DNA of 64,000 bases from Aliiroseovarius sp. M344 (GCF_025140835.1 NZ_CP081153.1:1178001-1242000); one strand, 5' to 3'. Shown: positions 41,541 through 50,651, counted from the first letter of the stretch. The notes: generated by a model from the sequence alone, not told the origin. A program made the numbers and translations.

Positions 41541-42830
41541 ATGAAAGATCGACTGCGCGCCCTTTGGTGCGATCACCTGAGCATTCTGCGTGGCAAATAT
41601 CTGCCCAATCACAAGATCGAGGATGGCGAAACGCGCTTTTGTCGGTCGACCTTCGGGGTGCATTACGACAAAGACCTTCTGGATGCCCCCGGCGCTATGA
41701 TGAAAGAGGGCTTACCCGATATGGAACTGCGTTGGCGCGAGGCCGACATCCGCGACAGTTGGGAAAGCTCTACTAAAATCGTGATTGGTGATCTTTACGA
41801 TCAGAACGGCGCGCCGCTGGAGCTGTGCGGACGTCAGGCACTGAAACGCGCCATCGCTGCGTGGGACGCGCGGGGCCTGAAGCCGATGATCGGGATCGAG
41901 CTGGAATGCTATGCCCTGATGGCCAATGAGGTCGGGCGTCTTGTGCCCTATGATGCGCCCGGTGGCGTGGTCTATGGGACTGGCCCGTTCTCAGATCCGC
42001 TCAGGTTCACCGATGATCTGTGGGAGCGTGCGGACAATCTGGGCTTCAACGTCGATATGTTCACGGCCGAATATGACAGCCCGCAATTCGAGTTCACATT
42101 GACATTCGATGAAGCATTGAAGCAGCTCGACGACATCGTTCTGTTCCGCCAGATGGCGCGCGAGGTCGCCTTGGAACACGGGCTAGTCTTGACCTTCATG
42201 CCAAAACCGATTGCCGAGGCAGGCGGGTCTGGCATGCATATCAATTTCAGCTTTCAGGATGAACAGGGGCGCAACGCGCTGGAAAATGGTCCGGTGGGTG
42301 GACCTGAGAACATGAACGATTTGGCGCGGGGGTGTATCGCAGGCTTGATGCACCACCACAAAGGCCTGTCGGGCCTCGTTGCGCCGACCTCGAATTCCTA
42401 TCAGCGCCTGCAACCCGGATCGCTGTCCGGCTACTGGCGAAACTGGGGCGGGGATCATCGCAACGTGACGACCCGGATATCGGGCGAAGGCGGGCCGAAG
42501 TCGCGGCTGGAACACCGGATGGCAGACGCCACGGCCAACCCTTACACGGCGGTCGCCGCTGTTCTGCAGGCGTCTCTTCTCGGAGTTGAGAACGGGTATG
42601 ACCTAGGCCCGATGGAAGCCGGTGACGGGTTTGACAGCACAGATGCCCGTGAAGGAACCGCCGTCGATCTGAAGCGCGCGATGGATGATCTCGAAGCTGA
42701 TCAGGTGCTGGGCGACAAGGTCGGCCGACTGCTGGTCGACAACCACATTTTCATGAAGCGTAAGGAAGTCATAAAAACCCGTGACCTTGAAGGGGACGGG
42801 CTTCGGGATTTCTACGTGCACTTCGTCTAA
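41541..42830 (+). CDS. Glutamine-synthetase-like ligase (gamma-glutamyl-amine type)
   Basis: This 429-residue protein has the synthetase core: IGIELECYAL and AEYDSPQFEF (metal Glu residues), GSGMHINFSF (catalytic His region), SNSYQRLQPGS and RLEHRMADATANPY. It is shorter than GlnA and lacks the adenylylation-loop Tyr, as in PuuA-type and other gamma-glutamyl-amide ligases. Such enzymes join glutamate to an amine using ATP. The neighbours (P450, ferredoxin, divergent amidotransferase) suggest that the amine is first gamma-glutamylated, then oxidised. Substrate unknown. AGGGAGG precedes the start. Confidence 0.87.
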   Translation: MKDRLRALWCDHLSILRGKYLPNHKIEDGETRFCRSTFGVHYDKDLLDAPGAMMKEGLPDMELRWREADIRDSWESSTKIVIGDLYDQNGAPLELCGRQALKRAIAAWDARGLKPMIGIELECYALMANEVGRLVPYDAPGGVVYGTGPFSDPLRFTDDLWERADNLGFNVDMFTAEYDSPQFEFTLTFDEALKQLDDIVLFRQMAREVALEHGLVLTFMPKPIAEAGGSGMHINFSFQDEQGRNALENGPVGGPENMNDLARGCIAGLMHHHKGLSGLVAPTSNSYQRLQPGSLSGYWRNWGGDHRNVTTRISGEGGPKSRLEHRMADATANPYTAVAAVLQASLLGVENGYDLGPMEAGDGFDSTDAREGTAVDLKRAMDDLEADQVLGDKVGRLLVDNHIFMKRKEVIKTRDLEGDGLRDFYVHFV

Positions 42831-42857
42831 CACACGGAAAGAACAAGGAGAGTTGAG

Positions 42858-43175
42858 ATGAAAGTAACCTGGGTCTTGCCTGGGGGCGAGGAAGTTGTGG
42901 CTGACGTTAACGAAGGCGTCAACCTGATGGAAGCTGCCGTGGCCAACAATGTTTCAGGCATTCAGGGTGAATGCGGTGGGTCGCTGTCTTGCGCCACCTG
43001 CCATGTTCACGTCGACGCGGGCTGGCTTATTCGAACCGGCGAGATGGGAGATTTCGAAGAAGCCATGTTGGAGATGGCGGACGGCGAAGTGACCGCGGCG
43101 TCTCGGCTGTCCTGCCAGATTGACGCCTCAAATGATCTGGATGGGCTCAGGTTGATTGTGCCAGTGGCGCTCTGA
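42858..43175 (+). CDS. 2Fe-2S ferredoxin (P450 redox partner type)
   Basis: This 105-residue adrenodoxin/putidaredoxin-like protein has four cluster cysteines at 39, 45, 48 and 86 with the C-x5-C-x2-C spacing. Such ferredoxins supply electrons to bacterial P450s; its gene lies behind the P450 and the ligase. AAGGAG precedes the start. Reductase must come from elsewhere. Confidence 0.93.
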   Translation: MKVTWVLPGGEEVVADVNEGVNLMEAAVANNVSGIQGECGGSLSCATCHVHVDAGWLIRTGEMGDFEEAMLEMADGEVTAASRLSCQIDASNDLDGLRLIVPVAL

Positions 43176-43223
43176 TTTTGCAGAAATGTGATACCCTCCA
43201 GCGATGTAATGGAGGATCACACT

Positions 43224-43592
43224 ATGCAGCTTGGCGCATTTTCAATCAGTCTTGGGGTAAAAGACCTTGCCAAATCCCGCACTTTTTATGAGGCGCTTGG
43301 CTTCACCAAATACGCAGGCACCGAGGACCACAATTATCTAATTATGAAGAACGGTGACACGCTTGTCGGGCTGTTTCAGGGGATGTTTGATGGGACCATG
43401 CTGACCTTCAATCCCGGCTGGGATCAATCTGCTGGCAACGTCGACCCCTTTGAAGACGTGCGCGAGATCAAGGCGCGCCTGAAAGAGGCGGGGCTTGAGA
43501 TCACGCAAGAGCAGGGGGGCGATGATGGACCAGCCAGTTTTGTCGTGATTGACCCGGACGGGACCCCTGTTTTGATCGATCAACATCGCTGA
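43224..43592 (+). CDS. VOC-family (glyoxalase-like) protein
   Basis: This 122-residue protein has the beta-alpha-beta-beta-beta pattern of the vicinal-oxygen-chelate fold: SISLGVKDLAKSRTFYEALGF and FVVIDPDGTPVLIDQH near the end. ATG 43224 follows GGAGG by nine bases. It lies 48 bases after the ferredoxin, so it may belong to that unit. Metal ligands cannot be fully assigned; some VOC proteins only bind small molecules. Confidence 0.85.
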   Translation: MQLGAFSISLGVKDLAKSRTFYEALGFTKYAGTEDHNYLIMKNGDTLVGLFQGMFDGTMLTFNPGWDQSAGNVDPFEDVREIKARLKEAGLEITQEQGGDDGPASFVVIDPDGTPVLIDQHR

Positions 43593-43596
43593 ACGA

Positions 43597-43622
43597 AAAA
43601 GCCGCCCCACAGGGCGGCTTTT
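43597..43622. terminator. Bidirectional terminator between VOC gene and aminotransferase
   Basis: A 7-bp GC stem GCCGCCC/GGGCGGC with a four-base loop, flanked by A-run and T-run, ends both convergent units. Confidence 0.9.
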
Positions 43623-43640
43623 GACAAGGCGGCGCGACGG

Positions 43641-44993
43641 TCACACTGCCGCGAACCCTTTTTCCAAAGCGGTCAAAAGGGTTTGCACATCTTCGGATGT
43701 CATCACCAAAGGCGGCGACAGGATGATGTTGGGACCAGACACGCGGATCATCGCGCCGTTCTGATAAGTGGCCTCTTGGATGGTGTTGACCGTCTTTTTG
43801 TCGATGGGGTCTTTGGTTGAGGGATCCGAAACCAGCTCAAGCGCGCACATCAAACCGTGGCCGCCGCGAACATCCCCGACGATGTCATTTGACTCCCCTA
43901 TTTTTTGGAGCCCAGCAAACAGCTCTGCCCCACGCGTAGCAGCGTTTTCGTTGACCTTCAGCCGCAGGGTTTCCTTCAAACAGGCAATGGCCGCCGCGGC
44001 GCCTACGGGATGGCCTGAATAGGTGTAGCCATGACCGATTGCGGCTTTGCCGGTCGTGTCCTTCTCGAACGTATCGACAAGATGGTCGGCGATCATCACC
44101 GCGCCAAACGGAAAATAGCCGTTGGTGATGGCTTTGGCGGTGCAGCTGAAATCAGGCTGGACGCCCCAATACCGGCTGCCGCTCCACCCGCCGGTGCGGC
44201 CGAATGCGGTGATCACCTCATCCGCGATCAGCAGGATACCGTGTTTCGAGCATATCTCGCGCACGCCAGGCATGAAGCTTTCATGGGGTGGGATAACGCC
44301 GCCCGCGCCCAGAATAGGCTCCATGATGAAGGCCGCGATTGTGCCAGCGCCCTGAAACGCGATTTCGTCCTCTAAAGCCTGCAGGCAAAGCTGTGACAGC
44401 TTTTCCGGGGCAGTCTCATTGAATGGATTGCGATAAGTGTAAGGCGCGGGGATGTGAAAACAACCCGGCAGAAGCGGTTCATACTGGGTGCGGAAATTGG
44501 CGTTTCCGTTGACCGACGCGCCACCCATATGGGTGCCGTGATACCCTTTTTTGAGGCTCAGAAACTTCGTGCGCCCCTGTTCGCCCCGGATTTTGTGATA
44601 CTGCCGCGCCAGACGCAACGCGGTTTCAACGCTGTCCGATCCGCCCGAGGTGTAAAATGCTCGTGTTAACCCGTCGGGCGCGAAGAAGTCGCGCAGCATC
44701 TCGGACAGCTCAATCACCTTGTCATTCGAGGTGCCGCGAAAGGTCGAGTAATAAGGCAGCTGATTCAACTGCGCTGCGATCGCGTCTTTTACAGGTTGGC
44801 ACGAGAAGCCGAGGTTCACGTTCCACAGCCCGCCGACGCCATCGACCACTTCGTGCCCGTCCACGTCGGTGATCCGGACCCCCTGCGCCCCAGTGACGAT
44901 GGTCGGCGGATTGGCCAGACTATCTGCTGGGTGGGTCATCGGATGCCAGAGCGATCGCGCATTCTTTTCTTTCAGAAAGTTGGAATCTTTCAT
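43641..44993 (-). CDS. Class III omega-aminotransferase
   Basis: This 450-residue PLP enzyme of the beta-alanine/putrescine-pyruvate aminotransferase type begins SLWHPMTHPADS and has YTSGGSDSVETALRLARQYH, LIADEVITAFGRTG and PLP Lys in FSCTAKAITNGYFPFGAV. It deaminates a primary amine or amino acid with a carbonyl acceptor, usually pyruvate. It follows the IclR gene with no gap, so the two are co-transcribed, and it is divergent from a TTT transporter and an aldehyde dehydrogenase that could handle the aldehyde produced. Confidence 0.9.
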   Translation of the reverse strand: MKDSNFLKEKNARSLWHPMTHPADSLANPPTIVTGAQGVRITDVDGHEVVDGVGGLWNVNLGFSCQPVKDAIAAQLNQLPYYSTFRGTSNDKVIELSEMLRDFFAPDGLTRAFYTSGGSDSVETALRLARQYHKIRGEQGRTKFLSLKKGYHGTHMGGASVNGNANFRTQYEPLLPGCFHIPAPYTYRNPFNETAPEKLSQLCLQALEDEIAFQGAGTIAAFIMEPILGAGGVIPPHESFMPGVREICSKHGILLIADEVITAFGRTGGWSGSRYWGVQPDFSCTAKAITNGYFPFGAVMIADHLVDTFEKDTTGKAAIGHGYTYSGHPVGAAAAIACLKETLRLKVNENAATRGAELFAGLQKIGESNDIVGDVRGGHGLMCALELVSDPSTKDPIDKKTVNTIQEATYQNGAMIRVSGPNIILSPPLVMTSEDVQTLLTALEKGFAAV

Positions 44994-44994
44994 C

Positions 44995-45810
44995 TTAAGC
45001 CTCTATCTGCAGCGTCACCTGCTGTTCAAATGTTGGAAAAGTATCAGGCGGAAACCCACCTAAGATGCGTGTTGTTTGCCGGGCGCGGGCCATCAACTGG
45101 TTTTGGATCACTGCCTGAAGCGCCTCTGTCATGCGGGAAACCGGGGCGGCCACGGCCATTGCGCCGATGCAGGTCGAACGGGCGTCAAAAATCGGCGCAG
45201 CATGCGATATTACGTCCTCTTCAAACCCGCCGATTGATATTGCCATGCCAGCTTCGCGGATATTTGGCAGCAAGGCGCGGATCGAGTCCGGATCTGTCAG
45301 TGTTTGCGGCGTGCGCGCGACCAACGGTTGGGCCAGAACCTCGTCGATGAACGATTTGGGGGAATGGGCGAGAACCGCCAAGCCAGAGCCAGTCGAATGG
45401 AGTTCCAACACTTCGGCATCTTCCATCATCACCATGGTGCCATGACGCGAGGCATAGGCATAAGCGAGGTTCGAAAGGACGTCGCCATTCAACAGCGACA
45501 TATGCGATGTTTCGCCGGTGGCATCACTGAGATCCGTTAGCTGGGTCATCGCCACATCGCGCATCGGAACGTTTTTTTCGCGCAACGCGGCGAGGCGCAG
45601 AAAGGCCGGGCCAAGGCGGTATTCGCGACCTGATCCCACTTGTTCAACGAATCCATGTGCTGCGAGTTCGCCCAGTAAACGATGAACTGTCGCCTTATTC
45701 ATCGCAGACAAGCGCGCAAGATCGCTTAGCCCAACCTGTGGGGTCGCGCGACTGAAAAAATTCAGCAATGACAGGGCTTTGGATGTTGTTCCCATTCGTG
45801 GTTCCATCAT
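44995..45810 (-). CDS. IclR-family transcriptional regulator
   Basis: This protein of about 271 residues has an N-terminal winged helix (LSLLNFFSRATPQVGLSDL, MNKATVHRLLGELAAHGFV) and a GAF-like effector domain. Several starts are possible: TTG 45828 and ATGs at 45810, 45807 and 45795, none with a strong ribosome site; 45810 is used. It is first in a unit with the aminotransferase and faces the TTT-transporter operon across a gap containing a perfect palindrome. IclR proteins usually control such neighbours. Confidence 0.88.
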   Translation of the reverse strand: MMEPRMGTTSKALSLLNFFSRATPQVGLSDLARLSAMNKATVHRLLGELAAHGFVEQVGSGREYRLGPAFLRLAALREKNVPMRDVAMTQLTDLSDATGETSHMSLLNGDVLSNLAYAYASRHGTMVMMEDAEVLELHSTGSGLAVLAHSPKSFIDEVLAQPLVARTPQTLTDPDSIRALLPNIREAGMAISIGGFEEDVISHAAPIFDARSTCIGAMAVAAPVSRMTEALQAVIQNQLMARARQTTRILGGFPPDTFPTFEQQVTLQIEA

Positions 45811-45913
45811 CAGACCGGCAGAGGGCAATCGCCCGGCACGTAAAATTAGTTCGCATGTTCATTGTTTTGTTGACAGCAATGACCCCTGTCTGTCAATCTA
45901 ATTTAAAACCGAT

Positions 45914-45930
45914 GGTTCATATAATGAACC
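45914..45930. promoter_or_regulatory. Operator palindrome GGTTCAT-ATA-ATGAACC
   Basis: A perfect inverted repeat with 7-base arms and a three-base centre lies in the divergent gap, 38 bases before the TTT binding-protein gene. Its size and spacing are typical of IclR-family sites. A TTGACA element (45870-45875) with an inverted CTGTCAA copy (45890-45896) upstream may hold the promoters. Confidence 0.75.
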
Positions 45931-45967
45931 GATGCAATCGCGAACACGACGTAATAGGGAGATCGTC

Positions 45968-46909
45968 ATGAATACCAAATCCATTCTTGTGGGGGCTGTA
46001 GCGCTGACAGCTTCGGTTCTTGCTGGCCCGGCGCTGGCGGAATACCCGGAAAAGCCCGTCAGCTTTATCGTTCCGTGGCCTCCGGGCGATCTGGAAGACG
46101 TGCTGACGCGCATGATTGCCGAAGACTTTCAGGCGGAATACGGCGTGTCGGCGGCCGTGGTGAACAAACCTGGTGGGGGCGGTGGTCCATTCCCCGGCGC
46201 GATCGACGTCGCAACGGCCCCGGCAGATGGCTACACGATCGGAAGCTTTGTGCCTGCCGTGTCGGTGATTGGGCATGAGATCGGCATTGACGAACTGACG
46301 CCGGCCAAGTTCGACCCGATCGGCATCTTCCTGACCTATCCTTTTGTCATCGCGACCAGCATGGATGCCCCCTACAGCTCGATGGAAGAACTTGCCGCCT
46401 ATGCGCAAGAAAACGATGTTGCGCTGGGCCATTTCGGTGACGTTTTGACGCCCACGCAGGTTACGAAAGCCTATGCGATCAACGCAGGCTTTGGCTGGGG
46501 GTCGGATGCAGCGTTCGACGCGCTCGATTGCAACACGCTTGCATCAGGGGACGCGGATGTCATCAACACCACGTTGCAGTTGATCCTGCCCTGCCTTGAT
46601 ACCGTGAAGGTGCTGATGGCCGTGACGGATGAACGCATCAGCCTGATCCCGGATGTGCCCACCATTGGCGAACTGGACGAAAGCCTGAACATCGCGCTTT
46701 GGAACGGTCTGTTTGTAACCAAGGACACGCCCGCCGATGTGCGCGAGAAGATTGCTGCCGTCGCGCAGAAAACCGTGATGAGCGAACGCGCTCAGGCTGT
46801 TGCAAAGGAAACCGGCGCGCTGGTTTACTGGATGGATGCAGAGGCGTCCGCCGCACGTATCGCAACCGATCAGGAAACGGGTGGACGGATCGGCAAGATC
46901 CTCGAATAA
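45968..46909 (+). CDS. TTT transporter substrate-binding protein (TctC family)
   Basis: This 313-residue periplasmic protein has a signal peptide (residues 1-24) and the TctC pattern: YPEKPVSFIVPWPPGD, then PADGYTIGSF and IGIFLTYP. ATG 45968 follows GGGAGA. TctC proteins bind carboxylates such as citrate. It is first in the unit and is followed by a strong hairpin before the membrane genes, so the binding protein is probably made in excess. Confidence 0.92.
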   Translation: MNTKSILVGAVALTASVLAGPALAEYPEKPVSFIVPWPPGDLEDVLTRMIAEDFQAEYGVSAAVVNKPGGGGGPFPGAIDVATAPADGYTIGSFVPAVSVIGHEIGIDELTPAKFDPIGIFLTYPFVIATSMDAPYSSMEELAAYAQENDVALGHFGDVLTPTQVTKAYAINAGFGWGSDAAFDALDCNTLASGDADVINTTLQLILPCLDTVKVLMAVTDERISLIPDVPTIGELDESLNIALWNGLFVTKDTPADVREKIAAVAQKTVMSERAQAVAKETGALVYWMDAEASAARIATDQETGGRIGKILE

Positions 46910-46920
46910 TTCTTTATGAT

Positions 46921-46948
46921 CAGGGCCGGCATTGTCCGGCCCTGTTTT
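46921..46948 (+). terminator. Attenuating terminator between TctC and TctB genes
   Basis: A perfect 9-bp stem CAGGGCCGG/CCGGCCCTG, six-base loop and TTTT tail stands 11 bases after the binding-protein stop and 17 bases before the next start. Inside an operon this usually lowers downstream expression. Confidence 0.85.
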
Positions 46949-46964
46949 CTTGTCGGGGGCAGGC

Positions 46965-47654
46965 ATGAGCGAAGAGATTTCCGAACATCCGGACAGGCCG
47001 CAACGGGGCCAAGTGCTGTTTGCGGCCTTGTTCCTGATCTGCGCGACGCTGTTGATCGCTTCGATAGGCAGTCAGACCAAATGGTTGCAGGGGAAAGACT
47101 TCTTTGCCCAGCCAAGGTTCTGGCCTGCAATTGGCGTTGGCGGCATGGTGATCTTCACGGCGCTGCATTTCTGGCATCTGCCGCGCAAACCGCGACGCCT
47201 GCCACGCTGGATGCGCGAGGCAGATTGGCTGCAATGGGCGGAAAGCCTGTTCTGGGCGGTCTTGGCCGTCGGCTTTTCCCTTTGGCTGGGTCCGGTGGCC
47301 GCAGCACCGATGGTGTTTTTGGTGGCGACCATCCGGGTGACGTGGCTTTACCAGCACTGGACCGACCGTCGCGAGGCAAAAGTCTGGGCGTCAGTGTTTG
47401 AATGGGCCGCGTGGTTTCTGGCCTATGTTTTTCTGGTTCCCTTTATCGGCTATCTGCCTGTGACACTGGCCTTCGCACCGATCTTGACTTGGCGGGTCGG
47501 CTATCGAGACAGGTTGATGCTTTGGACCGCGGTCATCTTCGCCTTCATCGTCGTTTTGGTCTTCAAAAGCTTCCTGCAGGTGAAAATTCCCGGCGCAGCG
47601 CTGTATGAGTACCTGCCGGGCGCGCTGCGTTCATTCTTCATCTTGCATTTCTGA
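46965..47654 (+). CDS. TTT transporter small membrane protein (TctB family)
   Basis: This 229-residue protein has about four or five hydrophobic segments and is the poorly conserved small membrane subunit of TTT systems. It is larger than usual, with an extra charged loop (HLPRKPRRLPRWMRE). ATG 46965 follows GGGGGC. It is recognised mainly by position between TctC and TctA. Confidence 0.8.
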   Translation: MSEEISEHPDRPQRGQVLFAALFLICATLLIASIGSQTKWLQGKDFFAQPRFWPAIGVGGMVIFTALHFWHLPRKPRRLPRWMREADWLQWAESLFWAVLAVGFSLWLGPVAAAPMVFLVATIRVTWLYQHWTDRREAKVWASVFEWAAWFLAYVFLVPFIGYLPVTLAFAPILTWRVGYRDRLMLWTAVIFAFIVVLVFKSFLQVKIPGAALYEYLPGALRSFFILHF

Positions 47655-47661
47655 GGGGCCC

Positions 47662-49302
47662 ATGGACCTGATTTTTGAATTCCTTGCTCAGGTTCAGGCC
47701 AGCTCTTCTTATCTGGCGCGCTGGGATGTTGTGCTGGCGCTTTTGGTCGGGTCGGTTGGTGGCGTGATGATCGGGGCAATCCCCGGTGTCGGTCCCGCCG
47801 TGGCGATTGCGATCTTGCTGCCTGCAACCTTCTCAATGGATCCGATTGTTGGGCTGACCGTGCTGTTGGGCATCTATGGCAGCTCGATGTATGGCGGGTC
47901 GATCCCGGCAATCCTAATCAACACGCCCGGCACAGCGGTCAATGCGTTGACCACTTATGACGGCTTTCCGATGACCACACGAGGCGAGGCGCGGCGCGCT
48001 TTGTCGCTGGCTTACAGCTCGTCGTTTTTCGGCGGCATCTTTTCGGTGATGTGCCTGATCTTTTTCGCACCGGTGCTGGCCAAGGTCGCCCCGATGTTTG
48101 GCAGCCGAGAGATTTTTCTGGCAGCACTCCTTGGCATCATTCTGGTGGTGACGGCGCACCGCAAACATTCATTGATCGCGGCTGCGATGGCATGTTTTGG
48201 CATTTGGCTGAACACCATAGGACTGCATTCTGCCAGCTATTCAAAACGCTATACGTTCGACCAAAGCTGGCTGTCGGGCGGCGTCAACCTGATCGTAGTG
48301 GTGCTTGGGTTATTTGCCTTGTCGCAGGCCTTCACGCTGCTGCACGGAGACGACGAAAAGGTGCGCCTAACCAAACTGAAAGGCAGCTTCTTTCAAGGGT
48401 TTCGCGAGCTTGCCCGCCACCCGCGCATTGCTGGCGTGTCAGCGGGATTTGGCGTGATCATGGGGATGATACCTGGCGTGGGCGAGTTTACGGCGCAGTT
48501 CATGTCCTACACCTATGCGCAGAAATCCTCGAAACGGCCCGAAGATTTCGGGCATGGTTCGTCAGAAGGATTGATCGCTGCGGAAACCGCCAACAATGCT
48601 GTACCTGCCGCCGCGATGGTTCCATTGCTCGCGCTTGGCATTCCCGGCGAGGCGCTGACGGCGATGATGCTGTCGGTATTCTATGTCCATAACGTGATCC
48701 CCGGCCCGCAACTGTTCCAGAACGAGATGGATTTTGTGGTCGCGCTTTACCTGGCACTTCTGATCCTAAACGTTCTGGTGGTGATCTTCCTGCTCGTCGC
48801 GACCAACCAGTTAATCAAGGTTGTGAAAATCCCCAACCGGTTTCTTGGCGTTTGCATCCTGATCCTCAGCTTCGTCGGTGTCTACAGCCTTCGCAACTCG
48901 TTCACCGACTGCATTCTGGCGGCGGGCTTCGGCATCTTTGGGTTCATCATGAAGCGGATGCAGCTTCCCGTAGTTCCCATCGTGCTGGGCATGGTGCTGG
49001 GTGGCATCATGGAAGTGAAGCTGCGCAGCGCCATGGCGCGGGTGAAATCCCCGCTCGACTTCATTGATCGTCCGATCGCGGCGATCCTATTTGGAATGAT
49101 CGTTCTGGTCCTGATCCTGCATTTCCGCCGGGTCTGGCTGGACTACAAAGCAAGAAAGACGGACGAATGGCAGATCAGTCACGCATCAACGAGCTTCGCA
49201 GCCATCCTGTCGCGCCGCAGAAACTATATATTGACGGAGCGTGGGAAGATGGTTCGGGGGAAACGCAAGATGTTCTCTCGCCGATCGACGGATCGACGCT
49301 GA
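47662..49302 (+). CDS. TTT transporter large membrane protein (TctA family)
   Basis: This membrane protein of about 546 residues contains GAIPGVGPAVAIAILLPATF and GMIPGVGEFTAQFMSY, the two family-wide Pro-Gly motifs of the TctA fold. It is the transport subunit. The reading frame continues 136 bases into the next gene; the last 45 residues are charged, unlike TctA, and are translated in a different frame from the aldehyde dehydrogenase. A family-length protein would stop near 49165. The extension looks like loss of the original stop. Confidence 0.92.
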   Translation: MDLIFEFLAQVQASSSYLARWDVVLALLVGSVGGVMIGAIPGVGPAVAIAILLPATFSMDPIVGLTVLLGIYGSSMYGGSIPAILINTPGTAVNALTTYDGFPMTTRGEARRALSLAYSSSFFGGIFSVMCLIFFAPVLAKVAPMFGSREIFLAALLGIILVVTAHRKHSLIAAAMACFGIWLNTIGLHSASYSKRYTFDQSWLSGGVNLIVVVLGLFALSQAFTLLHGDDEKVRLTKLKGSFFQGFRELARHPRIAGVSAGFGVIMGMIPGVGEFTAQFMSYTYAQKSSKRPEDFGHGSSEGLIAAETANNAVPAAAMVPLLALGIPGEALTAMMLSVFYVHNVIPGPQLFQNEMDFVVALYLALLILNVLVVIFLLVATNQLIKVVKIPNRFLGVCILILSFVGVYSLRNSFTDCILAAGFGIFGFIMKRMQLPVVPIVLGMVLGGIMEVKLRSAMARVKSPLDFIDRPIAAILFGMIVLVLILHFRRVWLDYKARKTDEWQISHASTSFAAILSRRRNYILTERGKMVRGKRKMFSRRSTDRR

Positions 49303-50651
49303 CGACACTTGTTCGTGCGTCTGCGCAGGATGTCGACCGCGCGGTGGCGGCTGCGCGCCGGGCCTTTGACGATGGACGGTGGAGCAGGGCAGCACCCGCA
49401 CATCGCAAGAAAGTCCTGCACAAACTTGCGGATTTGATCGAGGAAAACGCGCTGGAGCTGGCAGTGCTGGGCGTGCGCGACAATGGCACCGAAATCGGTA
49501 TGGCGTTGAAGGCAGAACCGGGGTCCGCCGCTGGCACTTTCCGCTATTACGCCGAAGCACTGGACAAGGTTTACGGCGAGATTGCCCCGACCGCAGGCAA
49601 CGTTCTGGGCCTTGTCCACAAAGAGCCGGTGGGCGTTGTCGGTGCAATTGTTCCGTGGAACTTCCCGCTGATGATCGGAGCTTGGAAGCTCGCGCCCGCG
49701 CTGGCTGCGGGCAATTCGGTTGTTTTGAAACCAGCCGAAACGGCATCGCTGACCTTGTTGCGTCTTGCCCAACTGGCAAGTGAAGCCGGGTTGCCCGATG
49801 GTGTTTTGAACATCGTGACGGGCGCGGGCGCGGTGACGGGCGAGGCATTGGCCTTGTCGATGGATGTGGATGTCATGGTGTTTACCGGATCGGGCGGGGT
49901 CGGGCGCAGGCTTTTGGAGTACTCAGCACGCTCCAACCTGAAACGCTGCTATCTGGAACTGGGTGGCAAGTCCCCCAATGTGGTGTTTGCAGATGCGCCG
50001 GATTTAGATCTCGCGGCGAAGGTCTCGGCCGCTGGGATATTTCGCAATGCGGGGCAGGTCTGCGTTGCGGGGTCGCGTCTGTTGGTCGAAGAGGTTGTGC
50101 ATGACGAGTTCGTCGAAGCGCTCTCGCGCTATGCGGCGGCCATGAAGGTCGGCAATCCGTTGGATCTGAGCACCGACATTGGGGCCGTGAACAACTTGCC
50201 CCAGCTTGAAGGCAATCTGGAGTTTGTTTCGCGCGCGATTGCAGAAGGGGCCGAGGTCGCGCTGGGCGGGTCGCGTATCATGGAGGACACCGGCGGATAT
50301 TTCATGGAGCCAACCGTACTAAAAGGCGTGAAGCCGCAGGACAATGTGGCCCAGAACGAGGTGTTCGGACCGGTGCTGGCGGTGACACCCTTCACGTCAG
50401 ATGCGGAGGCGGTGCAGATCGCCAATTCGACAAAATTCGGCTTGGCTGCAGGGGTTTGGACGTCGAACCTTAGCCGCGCACATAACATGGTGCGCGACAT
50501 TCAGGCGGGTGTGGTGCATGTGAATACCTATGGCGGAGCTGACGGCACCGTGCCTTTGGGGGGGGTCAAGCAATCTGGCAATGGACACGACAAGTCGATG
50601 CATGCGTTTGACAAGTATTTCGACCTAAAGACAGCGTGGATGCAGCTATGA
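49167..50651 (+). CDS. Aldehyde dehydrogenase (NAD(P)-dependent)
   Basis: This 494-residue enzyme has the family opening KLYIDGAWEDGSG, the cofactor segment VPWNFPLMIGAWKLAPALAAGN, ELGGKSP (catalytic Glu) and the nucleophile Cys299 in FRNAGQVCVAGS. It oxidises an aldehyde to an acid. The start overlaps the TctA gene by 136 bases in another frame but is needed for a complete N-terminus. A partner role with the divergent aminotransferase (amine to aldehyde to acid) is likely. Confidence 0.92.
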   Translation: MADQSRINELRSHPVAPQKLYIDGAWEDGSGETQDVLSPIDGSTLTTLVRASAQDVDRAVAAARRAFDDGRWSRAAPAHRKKVLHKLADLIEENALELAVLGVRDNGTEIGMALKAEPGSAAGTFRYYAEALDKVYGEIAPTAGNVLGLVHKEPVGVVGAIVPWNFPLMIGAWKLAPALAAGNSVVLKPAETASLTLLRLAQLASEAGLPDGVLNIVTGAGAVTGEALALSMDVDVMVFTGSGGVGRRLLEYSARSNLKRCYLELGGKSPNVVFADAPDLDLAAKVSAAGIFRNAGQVCVAGSRLLVEEVVHDEFVEALSRYAAAMKVGNPLDLSTDIGAVNNLPQLEGNLEFVSRAIAEGAEVALGGSRIMEDTGGYFMEPTVLKGVKPQDNVAQNEVFGPVLAVTPFTSDAEAVQIANSTKFGLAAGVWTSNLSRAHNMVRDIQAGVVHVNTYGGADGTVPLGGVKQSGNGHDKSMHAFDKYFDLKTAWMQL

